64,000 bases of DNA from Novosphingobium ovatum (GCF_009909235.1 NZ_JAAAPO010000005.1:353283-417282), one strand, 5' to 3'. Shown: positions 34,724-44,692, counted from the stretch's first letter. Notes: a model not told the origin generated them from the letters alone. Program-made: numbers and translations.

Positions 34724-35488
34724 TCAACCCTGACGCGGCACCAGGTTGACGGCCGAGTACTTGCCTCGACGATCCACCTCGATATCGAACTCCAGACGAT
34801 CGCCTTCGTTCAGCTCGCGCATGCCCGAACGCTCAACCGCGCTGATGTGCACGAATGCGTCCGGCTGGCCGTCGTCACGCGTGATAAAGCCAAAGCCCTT
34901 CATCGCGTTGAAGAACTTGACCGTACCGGTCGCCTTTTCGCCGGTCAGCGAACGCTGAGGCGCAGCAGGCTCACGCTTGGCAACGGGGATCACGTCACCA
35001 ACGATCGACAGATCGCTGGCCGAGATCTTGCCACCACGGTCCACCAGCGTGAACTCCAGCGTCTGACCTTCGGCCAGACCTTCAAGGCCGGCACGTTCCA
35101 CAGCGCTGATGTGGACGAACACGTCCTCACCACCGTCTTCACGCTGGATGAAGCCGAAGCCCTTCTGGCCGTTGAAGAACTTTACGACGCCCTTGCCCTG
35201 GCCAACGACCTGGGCGGGCATGCCGCCACCACCGCCGCCGCCGCGCGGGCCGCCAAAGCCGCCACCGCCGCCGCCAAAGCCGCCGCCACGCGGGCCGCCG
35301 CCAAAGCCGCCGCGGTCGCCACCGAAGCCGCCGCGATCACGGTCGCCGCCGCCAAAGCCGCCACGTCCGCCGCCAAAACGGTCGCCGCCAAAACGGTCAC
35401 CACCACCCATAAAGGGATCGAAACCGTCCTCACCGAAACCGTCACGCTTGTCTCGGCCCCTGCCGCGACGCCCTCTGTCAAAACCCAT
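34724..35488 (-). CDS. Double cold-shock-domain protein with RGG/glycine-rich N-terminus
   Basis: 254 residues. The first about 115 are glycine/arginine/aspartate-rich, with repeated RGGFGG units (RNA-binding, phase-separation-prone type). Two cold-shock domains follow: [18 protein letters not shown]...[14 protein letters not shown] near 120-185, and [22 protein letters not shown]...[13 protein letters not shown] near 192-254; both keep RNP1 (KGFGFI) and RNP2 (VFVHI or AFVHI). Likely an RNA chaperone. Start at 35488 ([16 protein letters not shown]) is inferred from composition; its ribosome site is weak. Double-CSD proteins are usual in alphaproteobacteria, an N-terminal RGG extension less so. 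Confidence 0.88.
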   Translation of the reverse strand: MGFDRGRRGRGRDKRDGFGEDGFDPFMGGGDRFGGDRFGGGRGGFGGGDRDRGGFGGDRGGFGGGPRGGGFGGGGGGFGGPRGGGGGGGMPAQVVGQGKGVVKFFNGQKGFGFIQREDGGEDVFVHISAVERAGLEGLAEGQTLEFTLVDRGGKISASDLSIVGDVIPVAKREPAAPQRSLTGEKATGTVKFFNAMKGFGFITRDDGQPDAFVHISAVERSGMRELNEGDRLEFDIEVDRRGKYSAVNLVPRQG

Positions 35489-35841
35489 AAACCCGAAATT
35501 ACCTTCGCTTCGCCCGTATCGATATCGCGTGGCGGCGTGGACGAACCGCGCCATGCAACAGGGCAAACAACCACATCGCCGCGGACGGGCCTTTCCTCTG
35601 CATCATGCGCCATAGACCAAAACAAGCAACAGTGCGAACAGAATCAACAGCCCCGCCGTGAATTTGCATTTTGTTGTGACATTTCTGCCCAAAGGCGCAC
35701 TTTACATGCCACCTGCCGATGGCGCAGCGCTGGCGATTTGCCCGACTTGCCTGCGGCCGCCGGGCTTGGCACACAGCGCGGGACTCGCGCCACCTTGCGC
35801 AGGGGCCTGATTGCCCGCCATTCAAACCAAAGGAGAATGCC
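35489..35841. other. Divergent non-coding region (353 bases)
   Basis: Lies between the minus-strand cold-shock gene and the plus-strand DUF442 gene. It must hold both promoters, and may include a long 5' leader for the cold-shock mRNA as is common for that family. I see no convincing -35/-10 pair, ORF or hairpin. Open frames crossing it have no protein-like character. Confidence 0.5.
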
Positions 35842-36273
35842 ATGTTCCGCCAGATTTCCGACCGGGTATGGGCCAGCCCGCAGATCGGCGTGGCCGAAGT
35901 GGCCGCCGCCGCCGCCCAAGGCGTGACGCTGATCATCAACAACCGCCCCGAAGGCGAAAGCGACGACCAGACCCCCGGCGAGGCGATCGAAGCGGCTGCC
36001 CGTGCGGCTGGCCTGGCCTATGTCGCGATTCCAGTAACGCACGCCGGTTTCAGCCAGTCGCAGGTGTCGGCCATGCGTGACGCGCTGCAAGGCGCGCAGG
36101 GCGGCATTTTGGCCTATTGCCGTTCGGGGACGCGCTCGACGCTGCTGTGGTCGCTGGCACAGGCCAGCATGGGCGCCGATCTGGAGGCGGTCACCGCGCA
36201 GGCGTCGGCGGCTGGCTATGACGTTTCGCCCGTCCGCCCGCTGATGGACATGCTGGCCGCACAAGCCGGCTGA
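35842..36273 (+). CDS. DUF442/TIGR01244 family phosphatase-like protein
   Basis: 143 residues of the beta-lactamase-hydrolase-like (Blh) N-terminal family, related to dual-specificity phosphatases and sulfur transferases. Signature LIINNRPEGESDDQTPG near residue 33, the catalytic loop AYCRSGTRSTLLWSLA with the cysteine near 94, and MRDALQGAQGG. The role is unproven; relatives take part in sulfide metabolism when fused to persulfide dioxygenase. AAAGGAGA precedes the ATG. Single gene, bounded by a terminator. Confidence 0.85.
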   Translation: MFRQISDRVWASPQIGVAEVAAAAAQGVTLIINNRPEGESDDQTPGEAIEAAARAAGLAYVAIPVTHAGFSQSQVSAMRDALQGAQGGILAYCRSGTRSTLLWSLAQASMGADLEAVTAQASAAGYDVSPVRPLMDMLAAQAG

Positions 36274-36290
36274 CCCCCTGCCGACTGCAC

Positions 36291-36415
36291 ACAAAAAAGG
36301 GGCCGGAGCGGCTGGCTCCGGCCCTTTAAAGGTGTTGTTCGCAGGAGGAACATCGGATGCCGGGGGAGGAGAGGAGGAGAGAGAGGAGTTCCCCACCCCC
36401 GGCAAACTGGTCAAA
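36291..36415 (-). ncRNA. Candidate 3'-UTR small RNA of glnK-amtB with anti-Shine-Dalgarno loops
   Basis: Directly after the amtB stop, on the minus strand: hairpin A (arms 36396-36404 and 36358-36366, nine perfect pairs) has a 29-base loop rich in C and U with CCUCC and CUCC repeats; hairpin B (UGUUC/GAACA, 36352-36336) has the loop CUCCUGC; then the intrinsic terminator with six U. The loops match the 16S anti-Shine-Dalgarno core. This is the layout of CCUCC-motif alphaproteobacterial sRNAs. Existence as a separate RNA is inference. Confidence 0.45.
36297..36327. terminator. Bidirectional terminator (DUF442 gene and glnK-amtB)
   Basis: GGGCCGGAGC (36300-36309) pairs perfectly with GCTCCGGCCC (36315-36324), loop GGCTG. 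On the minus strand a run of six T follows, making it a strong terminator for the amtB transcript; on the plus strand only TTT follows. Confidence 0.88.
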
Positions 36416-37924
36416 TTACATGTTGTAAGCGCGCTCACCGTGCTCGGTGATGTCCAGACCTTCACGCTCGGCTTCCTCGGTGGGACGCAGGCCAAAGATC
36501 TTGTCGATCACAAAGAACAGCACCGCCGAACCCACGCCCGACCACACGATGGTCAGACCAACAGCCTTGAGCTGCGTGATGATCTGGGCAGCCATGTCAT
36601 AGGTGCCAACGCCGGCGGGGAACTGCGTGTAATCAAAGAAGCCCTGACCACCCAGCGCCGGATCAGCGACAACACCCGTTGCGATCGCGCCAAAGATACC
36701 GCCAACGCAGTGCACGCCGAACACGTCCAGCGTGTCGTCATACTTCAGCTTGTTCTTCACAAAGCTGACGAAGAAGTAGCAGATCGGCGAAACCAGCAGG
36801 CCCAGCACGATCGAGGTCATCGGCGCGCCCAGACCCGAGGCAGGCGTGATGGCAACCAGACCAGCCACAGCACCCGTCGCAGCGCCCAGCATCGAGGGCT
36901 TGCCATGGTGCAGCTGTTCGACAATCGCCCAGCTGACGGCGGCGGCGCAGGTGGCCAGCATCGTGTTGACAAAGGCAACCGCGGTCACGCCATTGGCTTC
37001 CAGGTTCGAACCAGCGTTAAAGCCGAACCAACCCACCCACAGCAGCGAAGCGCCGATCATGGTCATGGTCAGCGAGTGCGGCGGAGTGGCTTCCTTGCCA
37101 AAGCCCACGCGCTTGCCGATCATCAAGCAGCCGACCAGACCAGCGATACCGGCGTTGATGTGCACCACCGTGCCGCCAGCAAAGTCCAGCGCGCCCATGC
37201 CCCACAGATAGCCGGTGTCGGTCGGCGCGTCAGGCAGGAAGTCCGGGCCAGCCCAGTACCACACCATGTGCGCGATCGGGAAATAGACGACCGTCAGCCA
37301 CAGCACCACGAACACCATCAGCGGGGTGAACTTGATACGTTCGGCAAACGCACCCACGATCAGCGCCGGGGTGATCATCGCGAACGTCATCTGGAACACC
37401 ACAAACACCAGTTCGGGCAGATAGAGGTTGTTCGTGAACGTGGCGGCATAGGTGCCGCTGGTCACGCCGGCCAGCATCAGCTTGGAAAAGCCGCCGATGA
37501 ACGGGGCAGTCGCGCCCGTGCCGCTGGTAAAGGCCATCGAATAGCCCCAGCAAGCCCAGACCAGACCTGCGATCGACACGATCATGAACACCTGCATCAG
37601 CACCGAGAGCATGTTCTTGGTACGGACCAGACCGCCATAGAACAGCGCCAGAGCCGGGATCGACATCAACAGCACCAGAGCCGAACAGATCAGCATCCAG
37701 GCGGTGTCGCCCTTGTTGACCATGGTGGCCATCTGTTCGACGGTCGGCGCCTTGATCATGGTGGTGGCAGCAGCCGTTGCGGTTTCGGTGGCGACAGCAG
37801 CGGTGGTCGCGGCGGCATCGGCGGCGCTGGAGGCCGTATCGGCAGCAGCCTGCGCAAAGGCGGTGCCCGCAGCCATGAGCGAACCGCCCAGAGCCGCAGC
37901 GCCGCAAATCATCTTGCGGATCAT
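36416..37924 (-). CDS. amtB: Ammonium transporter AmtB
   Basis: 502 residues. Signal peptide MIRKMICGAAALGGSLMAAG, an Ala/Thr-rich periplasmic stretch of about 40 residues, then 11 membrane segments. The conducting-pore histidines are in FAGGTVVHINAGIAGLVG and DVFGVHCVGGIFGA; ALALFYGGLVRTKNMLSVLMQ and VWYWAGPDFL are family blocks. Start at 37924 has GGAGGG eight bases upstream. Follows glnK by 29 bases; GlnK blocks the pore when nitrogen is ample. Expression is expected from the sigma-54 promoter upstream of glnK. Confidence 0.95.
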   Translation of the reverse strand: MIRKMICGAAALGGSLMAAGTAFAQAAADTASSAADAAATTAAVATETATAAATTMIKAPTVEQMATMVNKGDTAWMLICSALVLLMSIPALALFYGGLVRTKNMLSVLMQVFMIVSIAGLVWACWGYSMAFTSGTGATAPFIGGFSKLMLAGVTSGTYAATFTNNLYLPELVFVVFQMTFAMITPALIVGAFAERIKFTPLMVFVVLWLTVVYFPIAHMVWYWAGPDFLPDAPTDTGYLWGMGALDFAGGTVVHINAGIAGLVGCLMIGKRVGFGKEATPPHSLTMTMIGASLLWVGWFGFNAGSNLEANGVTAVAFVNTMLATCAAAVSWAIVEQLHHGKPSMLGAATGAVAGLVAITPASGLGAPMTSIVLGLLVSPICYFFVSFVKNKLKYDDTLDVFGVHCVGGIFGAIATGVVADPALGGQGFFDYTQFPAGVGTYDMAAQIITQLKAVGLTIVWSGVGSAVLFFVIDKIFGLRPTEEAEREGLDITEHGERAYNM

Positions 37925-37953
37925 AGTGGTTTCCCTCCTATCCAATTGCTCGC

Positions 37954-38304
<351 letters not shown>

Positions 38305-38340
38305 TTAGCCCACCGGCCCAACGCCGGTTAACAGGACATA

Positions 38341-38357
38341 AGCAACCACCGTGCCAA
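38341..38357 (-). promoter_or_regulatory. Sigma-54 promoter of glnK-amtB
   Basis: On the minus strand the bases read TTGGCACGGTGGTTGCT, a full match to the TGGCACG-N4-TTGCW consensus, with the -24 GG (38354-38355) and -12 GC (38342-38343) separated by ten bases. It lies about 50 bases before the glnK ATG. This implies NtrC-activated expression under nitrogen limitation. I found no convincing NtrC site in the 200 bases upstream. Confidence 0.9.
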
Positions 38358-38583
38358 TTCACGAAACGGTAAGATTCCGCCGAGTCGCTGCCGGGGTTTT
38401 GACCGCCAGTTGAGGATTGCGCGCTCGATTCATGGGCATCTGCTCAAAATTTGTGCAGCGCATCATCCGGATCGGTGCCAATTTTTGCGCCATGCCCGCC
38501 CAGCGATCACGCCAAAAAGCAAACGGCGCGCAAGGGCCATCCCCTCGCGCGCCGCTGTTGCCTGCGCCCTTGGCTGGCGGTGC

Positions 38584-40146
38584 TTACCGCTCCTTGGTCG
38601 CGGAAAAGGTCAGGTCAGGATTGCGTTCCTGCTGATAAGACACATCCCAAGCCGAGCGCGCCAGAAACACCGGATCGCCATCGCGGTCCTTGGCCAGATT
38701 GGCCGAGTTGAATTCGGCAAAATCGGCCACCGCCTTGTCGCTGCCCTTGACCCAGCGGGCGGTATCAAACGGCGCGGGCTCCAGCATGGCGCCCACCTTG
38801 TATTCGGCCTCCAGACGGCTGATCAGCACGTCCAGCTGCAACTGGCCCACCACGCCGACGATCCACTGGCTGCCGATTTCGGGATAGAACACCTGAATGA
38901 CGCCCTCTTCCGACAGATCATCCAGCGCTTTACGCAATTGCTTGGTCTTGGTCGGGTCCTTGAGCTGGACGCGGCGCAGGATTTCCGGCGCGAAATTGGG
39001 CAGGCCGGTGAACCGCACCTTGTTCGTTTCAGACAAGGTATCGCCCACGCGCAAGGTGCCATGATTGGGGATGCCGATGATGTCACCGGGCTGTGCCTCG
39101 TCAGCGATCTCGCGGTCCTGCGCGAAAAACAGGATGGGCGAATGCACGGCAATCGGCTTGCCCAACGCGGACGGGGTCAGCTTCATGCCCCGCTTGAACG
39201 TGCCCGACACCAATCGCATGAAGGCGATGCGGTCGCGGTGCATCGGGTCCATATTGGCCTGCACCTTGAAGATGAAGCCGGTGACTTCCTTGTTGCCCGG
39301 ATCGATCGTGCCCTGCTCGCTGGGCTGCGGGCGGGGCGGCGGGGCGATGCGGGCGATGGCCTCGATCAATTCGGCCACGCCAAAGTTCTTCAACGCCGAG
39401 CCAAAGAACACCGGCGTCAGGTCGCCCGCGCGATAGGCCTCCAGATCAAACTCGGGATAGCCCATCTGGCCCAGCTCGATCTCTTCGGCGAATTCGGCCG
39501 GCACGGGTTCATAATCCACCTTGCCCAGAAATTCGCGGCTGTCGCCCTCGGGGCGGCTGATGCGGCCGCTGGCCAGATCCAGAATGCCCTCGAAAATGCC
39601 GCCCATGCCAACTGGCCAGCTTTGCGGCGACACATCCAGCGCCAGCGCGTCGGCCACCTCGTCCAGAATTTCGTAAACCGGGCGGCCTTCGCGGTCCACC
39701 TTGTTGACGAAGGTGATGATCGGCACGTTGCGCATGCGGCACACTTCAAACAGCTTGCGCGTCTGCGGCTCGATACCCTTGGCCGCGTCGATCACCATGA
39801 TGGCGGAATCGACGGCCGTCAGCGTGCGATAGGTGTCCTCCGAGAAGTCCTCGTGGCCCGGCGTGTCCAGCAGGTTGAAGGTGATATGGCCCAGCCCCTC
39901 GAACTCGCGGGCAAAAGTCATCACCGATGACGTCACCGAGATGCCGCGCTGCTGCTCGATCTTCATCCAGTCCGACCGGGCGCGCCGGGCCGCCCCGCGC
40001 GCCTTGACCTCGCCGGCCAGATGGATCGCGCCGCCGTTCAGCAACAGCTTTTCCGTCAGCGTCGTCTTACCCGCGTCCGGGTGCGAAATGATCGCAAAGG
40101 TGCGGCGGCTGGCGTGAGGTGCGGTATCGGGCGTGCTGTCGGTCAT
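38584..40146 (-). CDS. prfC: Peptide chain release factor 3
   Basis: 520-residue translational GTPase that recycles RF1/RF2. G1 SHPDAGKTTLTEK, switch II LLDTPGHEDFSEDTYRTL, G4 NKVDREGR. The RF3-specific domains follow, with FKVQANMDPMHRDRIAFMRLVSGTF and FPEIGSQWIVGVVGQLQLDVL-like text near 410. Single gene; stop faces a 290-base region holding the glnK promoter. Confidence 0.95.
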   Translation of the reverse strand: MTDSTPDTAPHASRRTFAIISHPDAGKTTLTEKLLLNGGAIHLAGEVKARGAARRARSDWMKIEQQRGISVTSSVMTFAREFEGLGHITFNLLDTPGHEDFSEDTYRTLTAVDSAIMVIDAAKGIEPQTRKLFEVCRMRNVPIITFVNKVDREGRPVYEILDEVADALALDVSPQSWPVGMGGIFEGILDLASGRISRPEGDSREFLGKVDYEPVPAEFAEEIELGQMGYPEFDLEAYRAGDLTPVFFGSALKNFGVAELIEAIARIAPPPRPQPSEQGTIDPGNKEVTGFIFKVQANMDPMHRDRIAFMRLVSGTFKRGMKLTPSALGKPIAVHSPILFFAQDREIADEAQPGDIIGIPNHGTLRVGDTLSETNKVRFTGLPNFAPEILRRVQLKDPTKTKQLRKALDDLSEEGVIQVFYPEIGSQWIVGVVGQLQLDVLISRLEAEYKVGAMLEPAPFDTARWVKGSDKAVADFAEFNSANLAKDRDGDPVFLARSAWDVSYQQERNPDLTFSATKER

Positions 40147-40179
40147 GGCCGCGCGCTTACAGCCACACGCGCCTTTCGT

Positions 40180-41055
40180 CTATCCCGCCCGCAAGGCCAC
40201 ATCCATGCGGAACGTCCTGCCTTGACCCGGCGGCAACAGGATGATCCCCGGCTTGGCCGCCAGATCGCCGTCATGGCCCACAGGATCGGCATAGCCCGCC
40301 CAAGGCTCGATACAGATGTAGCGCGCGCCCGGCTTTTGCCAGATGCCCAGATCGGGCGTGTCGGGGAAGGCGATGTCCAGCGCCACCTCCCCCGCGCCAT
40401 AGGTCAGCGCCCGGCTGTTCACCCCGGTCCAGATCAGCGCGTCGGCATCAAACAGCGCAGGGTCCAGCGCCAGATCACGCCCCACCACCGGGGTCGGCTG
40501 GCCAGCGCCCTGCAACAGGCCCACACTGTCCAACCGGCGGATGTCCTGCGGTTCCTCGGCGGCAAAGCGGATGGTGTGGGGCCGCCCCTCTGCCCCCGGC
40601 AGCGGCCAAGCAAAGGCCGGGTGATAGCCAAAGCTGAACGGCATCACCCCATCGCCCGTGTTGCGCACCGTGGCGGCCATGCGCAATGTCGCGCCCTCCA
40701 GCGCGAAGGCCATTTCCAGCGCAAAGGCAAAGGGATAGGCCGCCCGCGTCTCGGCCGTATCGGTCAGGCGCAAAACCGCCCGCGCCGCGTCATGCGCCAC
40801 AACATCAAACGCGCTGCGCCGGGCAAAGCCATGTTTGGCCAAGGCATAGTCCGCCCCGGCCAAGCGATAGCGATCCCCCGCCAAGCCGCCGACAATCGGA
40901 AACAGCACCGGCGCGCGGCCGGTCCAGAACGCGGGATCGGCGTCCGTCATATATTCCGCGCCCGCCGCGTCCGTCAGGCTGGACAGCTCCGCGCCAAAGG
41001 GGTTGATCCGCGCCGTCAATGCGCCCGAACTGATGGTCAGCCAATTGTCCGTCAT
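40180..41055 (-). CDS. Aldose 1-epimerase family protein (LacX-like)
   Basis: 291-residue galactose-mutarotase-fold protein. Recognisable: ISSGALTARINPFGAELSSL, PVLFPIVGG, FGYHPAFAWPLPG with the conserved histidine near residue 150, and CIEPWAGYADP with the catalytic glutamate near 242. Probably interconverts anomers of a hexose or hexose phosphate. Starts MTDNWL at 41055 (or MSPMTDNW at 41064). Lies 33 bases upstream of prfC, so the two may be co-transcribed. Confidence 0.85.
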   Translation of the reverse strand: MTDNWLTISSGALTARINPFGAELSSLTDAAGAEYMTDADPAFWTGRAPVLFPIVGGLAGDRYRLAGADYALAKHGFARRSAFDVVAHDAARAVLRLTDTAETRAAYPFAFALEMAFALEGATLRMAATVRNTGDGVMPFSFGYHPAFAWPLPGAEGRPHTIRFAAEEPQDIRRLDSVGLLQGAGQPTPVVGRDLALDPALFDADALIWTGVNSRALTYGAGEVALDIAFPDTPDLGIWQKPGARYICIEPWAGYADPVGHDGDLAAKPGIILLPPGQGRTFRMDVALRAG

Positions 41056-41098
41056 GGGGGACATCGTGCCGCCGCCCATGCCCCCGCGCAAGAGGCTG

Positions 41099-41139
41099 AA
41101 AACAAAAGATGCGGGCAGAGCCAAAGCCCCGCCCGCATC
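41099..41139 (-). terminator. Intrinsic terminator after pheT
   Basis: GATGCGGGC (41108-41116) pairs with GCCCGCATC (41131-41139); on the minus strand it is followed by TTTTGTTTT. Ends the pheS-pheT transcript. Confidence 0.85.
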
Positions 41140-41179
41140 ATTATGTCCGGTGCTGTGACACGCAGGTTACCCGCGCCCG

Positions 41180-43567
41180 TTACCCGCGCAGGATGGCACC
41201 CTGCTTGGCGGCAGCGGCAGTCACCTTGTCGCTGATCGCCTTCAGATCCGCCTCGGCATAGGTCTTCTCGCCCGGTTGCAAAGTCACCTCGATGGCGATC
41301 GACTTTTGCCCCTCTGGCACGCCATTGCCGCGGAAATCGTCAAACACGCGGGCGGCGGTGATGTTCACCTTGTCGGCGTTTTTCACCGCACGCTGCAGAT
41401 CACCCGCCGGCTTGTCCGCCGCCATCAGGAACGCGAAATCGCGCGTCACCGCCTGCAAGGCCGGGGGCGCATAGTTCACGCGGGCAAAGCCGCCTGCACC
41501 CTTCTTGGCCGGAATCGCGTCCAGAAAGATCTCGACCACGGCGACCGGGCCGTCGATGTCCAGCGCCTTTTGCGTGGCCGGGTGCAGCATGCCAAAGCGC
41601 GCCAGCACGTTTTTGGGCCCCAGACGTAGCGTGGCCGATTGGCCGGGGTGGAACTGCGGCCCGGCCTCACCCATGACTTGCAGATTGTCGACCGGCGCGC
41701 CCGCCTCGGCCAACAGCGCCAGCGCCTCGGCCTTGGCGTCAAAGGCGTCAAAGGTGGCAGCCTTACCGGTGGCCCACCCGCGCGGCGTCTTTTCCCCTGC
41801 CAAAACAACGGCCAAGGTCAGGCGCTCATCGCTGCGGCCATCAGTACCGCGCAGGTAACGGCGGCCGATTTCAAACAACCGCGCCCCGCTTGCGCCGCGA
41901 TCGGCATTGCGCTTGGCCGCCGACAACAGGCCCGGCAGCAGGCTGGGGCGCATGGCCTTCATGTCCTCGCTGATCGGGTTGGACAGCACCCAGGGCTGAC
42001 CATCGGCAAACAGTTCCGCCTGCGCCACCGGCAGGAACGACCAGGTGATCGCCTCGTTCAAACCACGCGCGGCGGCGGCGCGGCGCAACCGGCGCTCCAG
42101 TTTCTGCACCGGGGTGGCGGTGGGGCGGGCCACACCATCGACACGCGGCAAGGCCACGCTGGCGATGTTATCAAGCCCATGAATACGCACGATTTCTTCG
42201 ACAATATCCGCCGCGCCATCGACATCCGGGCGCCAGCCCGGCACGGTGACGGTCCAGTCATCCCCCACGCCAAAGCCCAGCGCGGTCAGGATGCGGGCTT
42301 GCTCAGCAGGCGCGATCTCCACCCCGCCCAGCGTAGTGGTGCGATTGGGATCAAAAGTCAGCGTTTTCAGCACAGTAGGCGCATCCCCCGCCCGCACAAC
42401 CTCGCTGGCCTCACCCCCGCAAATGTCCAGAATCAGACCCGTCAGCAGGTCCAGCCCGGTGTCCAGAAAGGTCGGGTCCACCCCGCGCTCAAACCGCCCG
42501 CGCGCATCGCTGGTCAGGTTAAGTGCCCGTCCGCCAACGGCAATCCGCTGCGGATTGAAATAGGCGATCTCCAGCAACACGTCCGTGGTGTCGTCCTGAC
42601 AGCCCGAATGCTCGCCCCCCATGATGCCGGCGATGTCATGCACGCCTGCCTCGTCGGCGATCACCAGAATGTTGTCAGTGATAGCATAATCGCGGCCATT
42701 AAGTGCCGTTACCACCTCACCATCACGGCCCCGCCGCGCAACCACTTCGCCCGTCAGTTTCGCCAAGTCATAGGCATGCGCCGGACGGCCATAGGTCAGC
42801 ATGACATAGTTGGTGATGTCGACCAGCGCGCTGATTGGACGCTGGCCCGCAGCGGTCAGCGCGGCCTGCATCCATTCGGGGCTGGGCCCGTTCTTGACGC
42901 CCTTGATCACCCGGCCATGGAAGGCGGGACACCCATCGGCATCCTCGATCCGGATGGAGACGGGGCAAGGATAGCTGCCCGCGATCCCCGGCGCGGTGAT
43001 AGGGCGCAGCGTCCCCAGACCAGCGGCGGCCAGATCGCGCGCCACGCCATAGACGCCCATGCAGTCCGGGCGGTTGGGCGTGACGGAAATGTCGATCACC
43101 GGATCAGCGCCATGGTAATCGGCAAAGGCGGTGCCCACCGGCGCGTCTGCGGGCAGTTCGATGATGCCGTCATGGCCCTCACCCAACTCCAGCTCGCGCA
43201 TCGAACACATCATGCCGTTCGATTCAACCGACCGCACGGCGGCAACCTTGAGCACCATGCCATTGGCCGGCACCACAGCCCCCGGCAGGCCCAGCACGCC
43301 CACCAATCCGGCCCGCGCATTGGGCGCGCCGCACACCACCTGCAAGGGCGCGCCCTCGCCGGTGTCGACGCTCAGCACCTGCAACTTGTCGGCATTGGGG
43401 TGACGCTCGGCGGTCAGGATGCGGGCGACGCGAAAGCCTTTCAGCTTGTCGGCGGGGTCCTCGATGCCCTCAACCTCCAGCCCGATGGCGTTCAGTTTGG
43501 CCGCGATCTGTTCGATGGTCGCGTCAGTGTCCAGATGGGCCTTCAGCCACGAGAGAGAAAACTTCAT
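41180..43567 (-). CDS. pheT: Phenylalanine-tRNA ligase beta subunit
   Basis: 795 residues, usual length. N-terminal tRNA-binding EMAP/OB domain (VARILTAERHPNADKLQVLSVDTGEG), B3/B4 editing domain (GIMGGEHSGCQDDTTDVLLE), B5 domain and the C-terminal anticodon-binding FDX-ACB domain (PPALQAVTRDFAFLMAADKPAGDL). Forms the (alpha-beta)2 enzyme with pheS, 12 bases upstream. Confidence 0.95.
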   Translation of the reverse strand: MKFSLSWLKAHLDTDATIEQIAAKLNAIGLEVEGIEDPADKLKGFRVARILTAERHPNADKLQVLSVDTGEGAPLQVVCGAPNARAGLVGVLGLPGAVVPANGMVLKVAAVRSVESNGMMCSMRELELGEGHDGIIELPADAPVGTAFADYHGADPVIDISVTPNRPDCMGVYGVARDLAAAGLGTLRPITAPGIAGSYPCPVSIRIEDADGCPAFHGRVIKGVKNGPSPEWMQAALTAAGQRPISALVDITNYVMLTYGRPAHAYDLAKLTGEVVARRGRDGEVVTALNGRDYAITDNILVIADEAGVHDIAGIMGGEHSGCQDDTTDVLLEIAYFNPQRIAVGGRALNLTSDARGRFERGVDPTFLDTGLDLLTGLILDICGGEASEVVRAGDAPTVLKTLTFDPNRTTTLGGVEIAPAEQARILTALGFGVGDDWTVTVPGWRPDVDGAADIVEEIVRIHGLDNIASVALPRVDGVARPTATPVQKLERRLRRAAAARGLNEAITWSFLPVAQAELFADGQPWVLSNPISEDMKAMRPSLLPGLLSAAKRNADRGASGARLFEIGRRYLRGTDGRSDERLTLAVVLAGEKTPRGWATGKAATFDAFDAKAEALALLAEAGAPVDNLQVMGEAGPQFHPGQSATLRLGPKNVLARFGMLHPATQKALDIDGPVAVVEIFLDAIPAKKGAGGFARVNYAPPALQAVTRDFAFLMAADKPAGDLQRAVKNADKVNITAARVFDDFRGNGVPEGQKSIAIEVTLQPGEKTYAEADLKAISDKVTAAAAKQGAILRG

Positions 43568-43579
43568 GTCAGCCGCCCC

Positions 43580-44692
43580 TTATGCCTGTACGCCCACGCC
43601 ACCCGAGAGGGTGGGCACATCCAGCGCGCCAAAACCGTAATGGTTCAGCCAGCGCGCATCGCCGTCAAAGAAGGCGCGCAAATCATTCATCCCGTATTTC
43701 AGCATCGCCAGACGGTCGACGCCCACGCCAAAGGCAAAGCCCTGCCATTCCGCCGGATCATAGCCCCCGGCGCGCAGCACATGGGCATTGACCATGCCGC
43801 TGCCGAGCAGCTCCATCCAGTGGTGGCCCGGTTCATCGCCCGATCCGCCCACCACACGGCGCCCATCGACATAGCTATAGCCGGTGTCGACCTCGACGCT
43901 GGGTTCGGTGAAGGGGAAATAGCTGGGGCGCAGGCGCAGGACGATATCCTCACGCTCGAAAAACGCCTTGAGCATGGTTTCCAGCGTCCATTTCAGATGG
44001 CCCAGATGGATGTCCTTGCCGATCACCAGCCCTTCGACCTGATGGAACATCGGAGTGTGGGTGGCGTCCGAATCGCTGCGGTACACGCGGCCCGGCGCGA
44101 TGATGCGCAGCGGCTGATTGCCGCCAGCGGCCAGCATGGCGCGGATCTGCACCGGGCTGGTGTGGGTGCGCAGCACCATCTCGCGGCCCTCTGCCGTCAG
44201 ATCGGGCAGATAGAACGTGTCATGCATCGCGCGCGCCGGATGGGTTTCGGGCATGTTCAGCGCGGTGAAATTGTGCCAGTCGTCCTCGATCTCGGGCCCG
44301 GTGGCGACGGCAAAGCCCAGATCGGCAAAGATCTCGGCCAGTTCGTCCATCACCTGGCTGACGGGGTGGACGCTGCCGCGCGGGGTTTCGGGCGCGGGCA
44401 GCGTCAGGTCCACCGTCTCGGCGGCCAGACGGGCCTCCAGCGCGGCGGCCTCCAGCGTGGCCTTGCGCGCGGCCAAGGCATTGGTCACGCCTTCACGCAG
44501 CGCCTGAATGCGCGGGCCGGTCGACTGGCGCTCCTCCGGGCTCATGCCGCCCAGCGTTTTCAGCAGCGCCGAGATCGACCCCTGCTTGCCCAGCAGCGCG
44601 ATGCGCAACGCCTCCACGCCGTCCAAGGTGTCCGCCGCCGCGATCTGGCCCAGCGCCTGCGCGCCCATGCTTTCGTAGTCCACTGCCGTCAT
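43580..44692 (-). CDS. pheS: Phenylalanine-tRNA ligase alpha subunit
   Basis: 370-residue class II synthetase catalytic subunit. N-terminal coiled coil (about 1-100), motif 2 [35 protein letters not shown] and motif 3 [17 protein letters not shown]. First gene of pheST; no leader peptide attenuator was recognised in the 115 bases before it. Confidence 0.95.
   Translation of the reverse strand: MTAVDYESMGAQALGQIAAADTLDGVEALRIALLGKQGSISALLKTLGGMSPEERQSTGPRIQALREGVTNALAARKATLEAAALEARLAAETVDLTLPAPETPRGSVHPVSQVMDELAEIFADLGFAVATGPEIEDDWHNFTALNMPETHPARAMHDTFYLPDLTAEGREMVLRTHTSPVQIRAMLAAGGNQPLRIIAPGRVYRSDSDATHTPMFHQVEGLVIGKDIHLGHLKWTLETMLKAFFEREDIVLRLRPSYFPFTEPSVEVDTGYSYVDGRRVVGGSGDEPGHHWMELLGSGMVNAHVLRAGGYDPAEWQGFAFGVGVDRLAMLKYGMNDLRAFFDGDARWLNHYGFGALDVPTLSGGVGVQA

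Noticed and set aside
38410..39930. A 506-residue plus-strand ORF opposite prfC
   Set aside because: Antisense shadow; low-complexity His/Arg/Gln composition.
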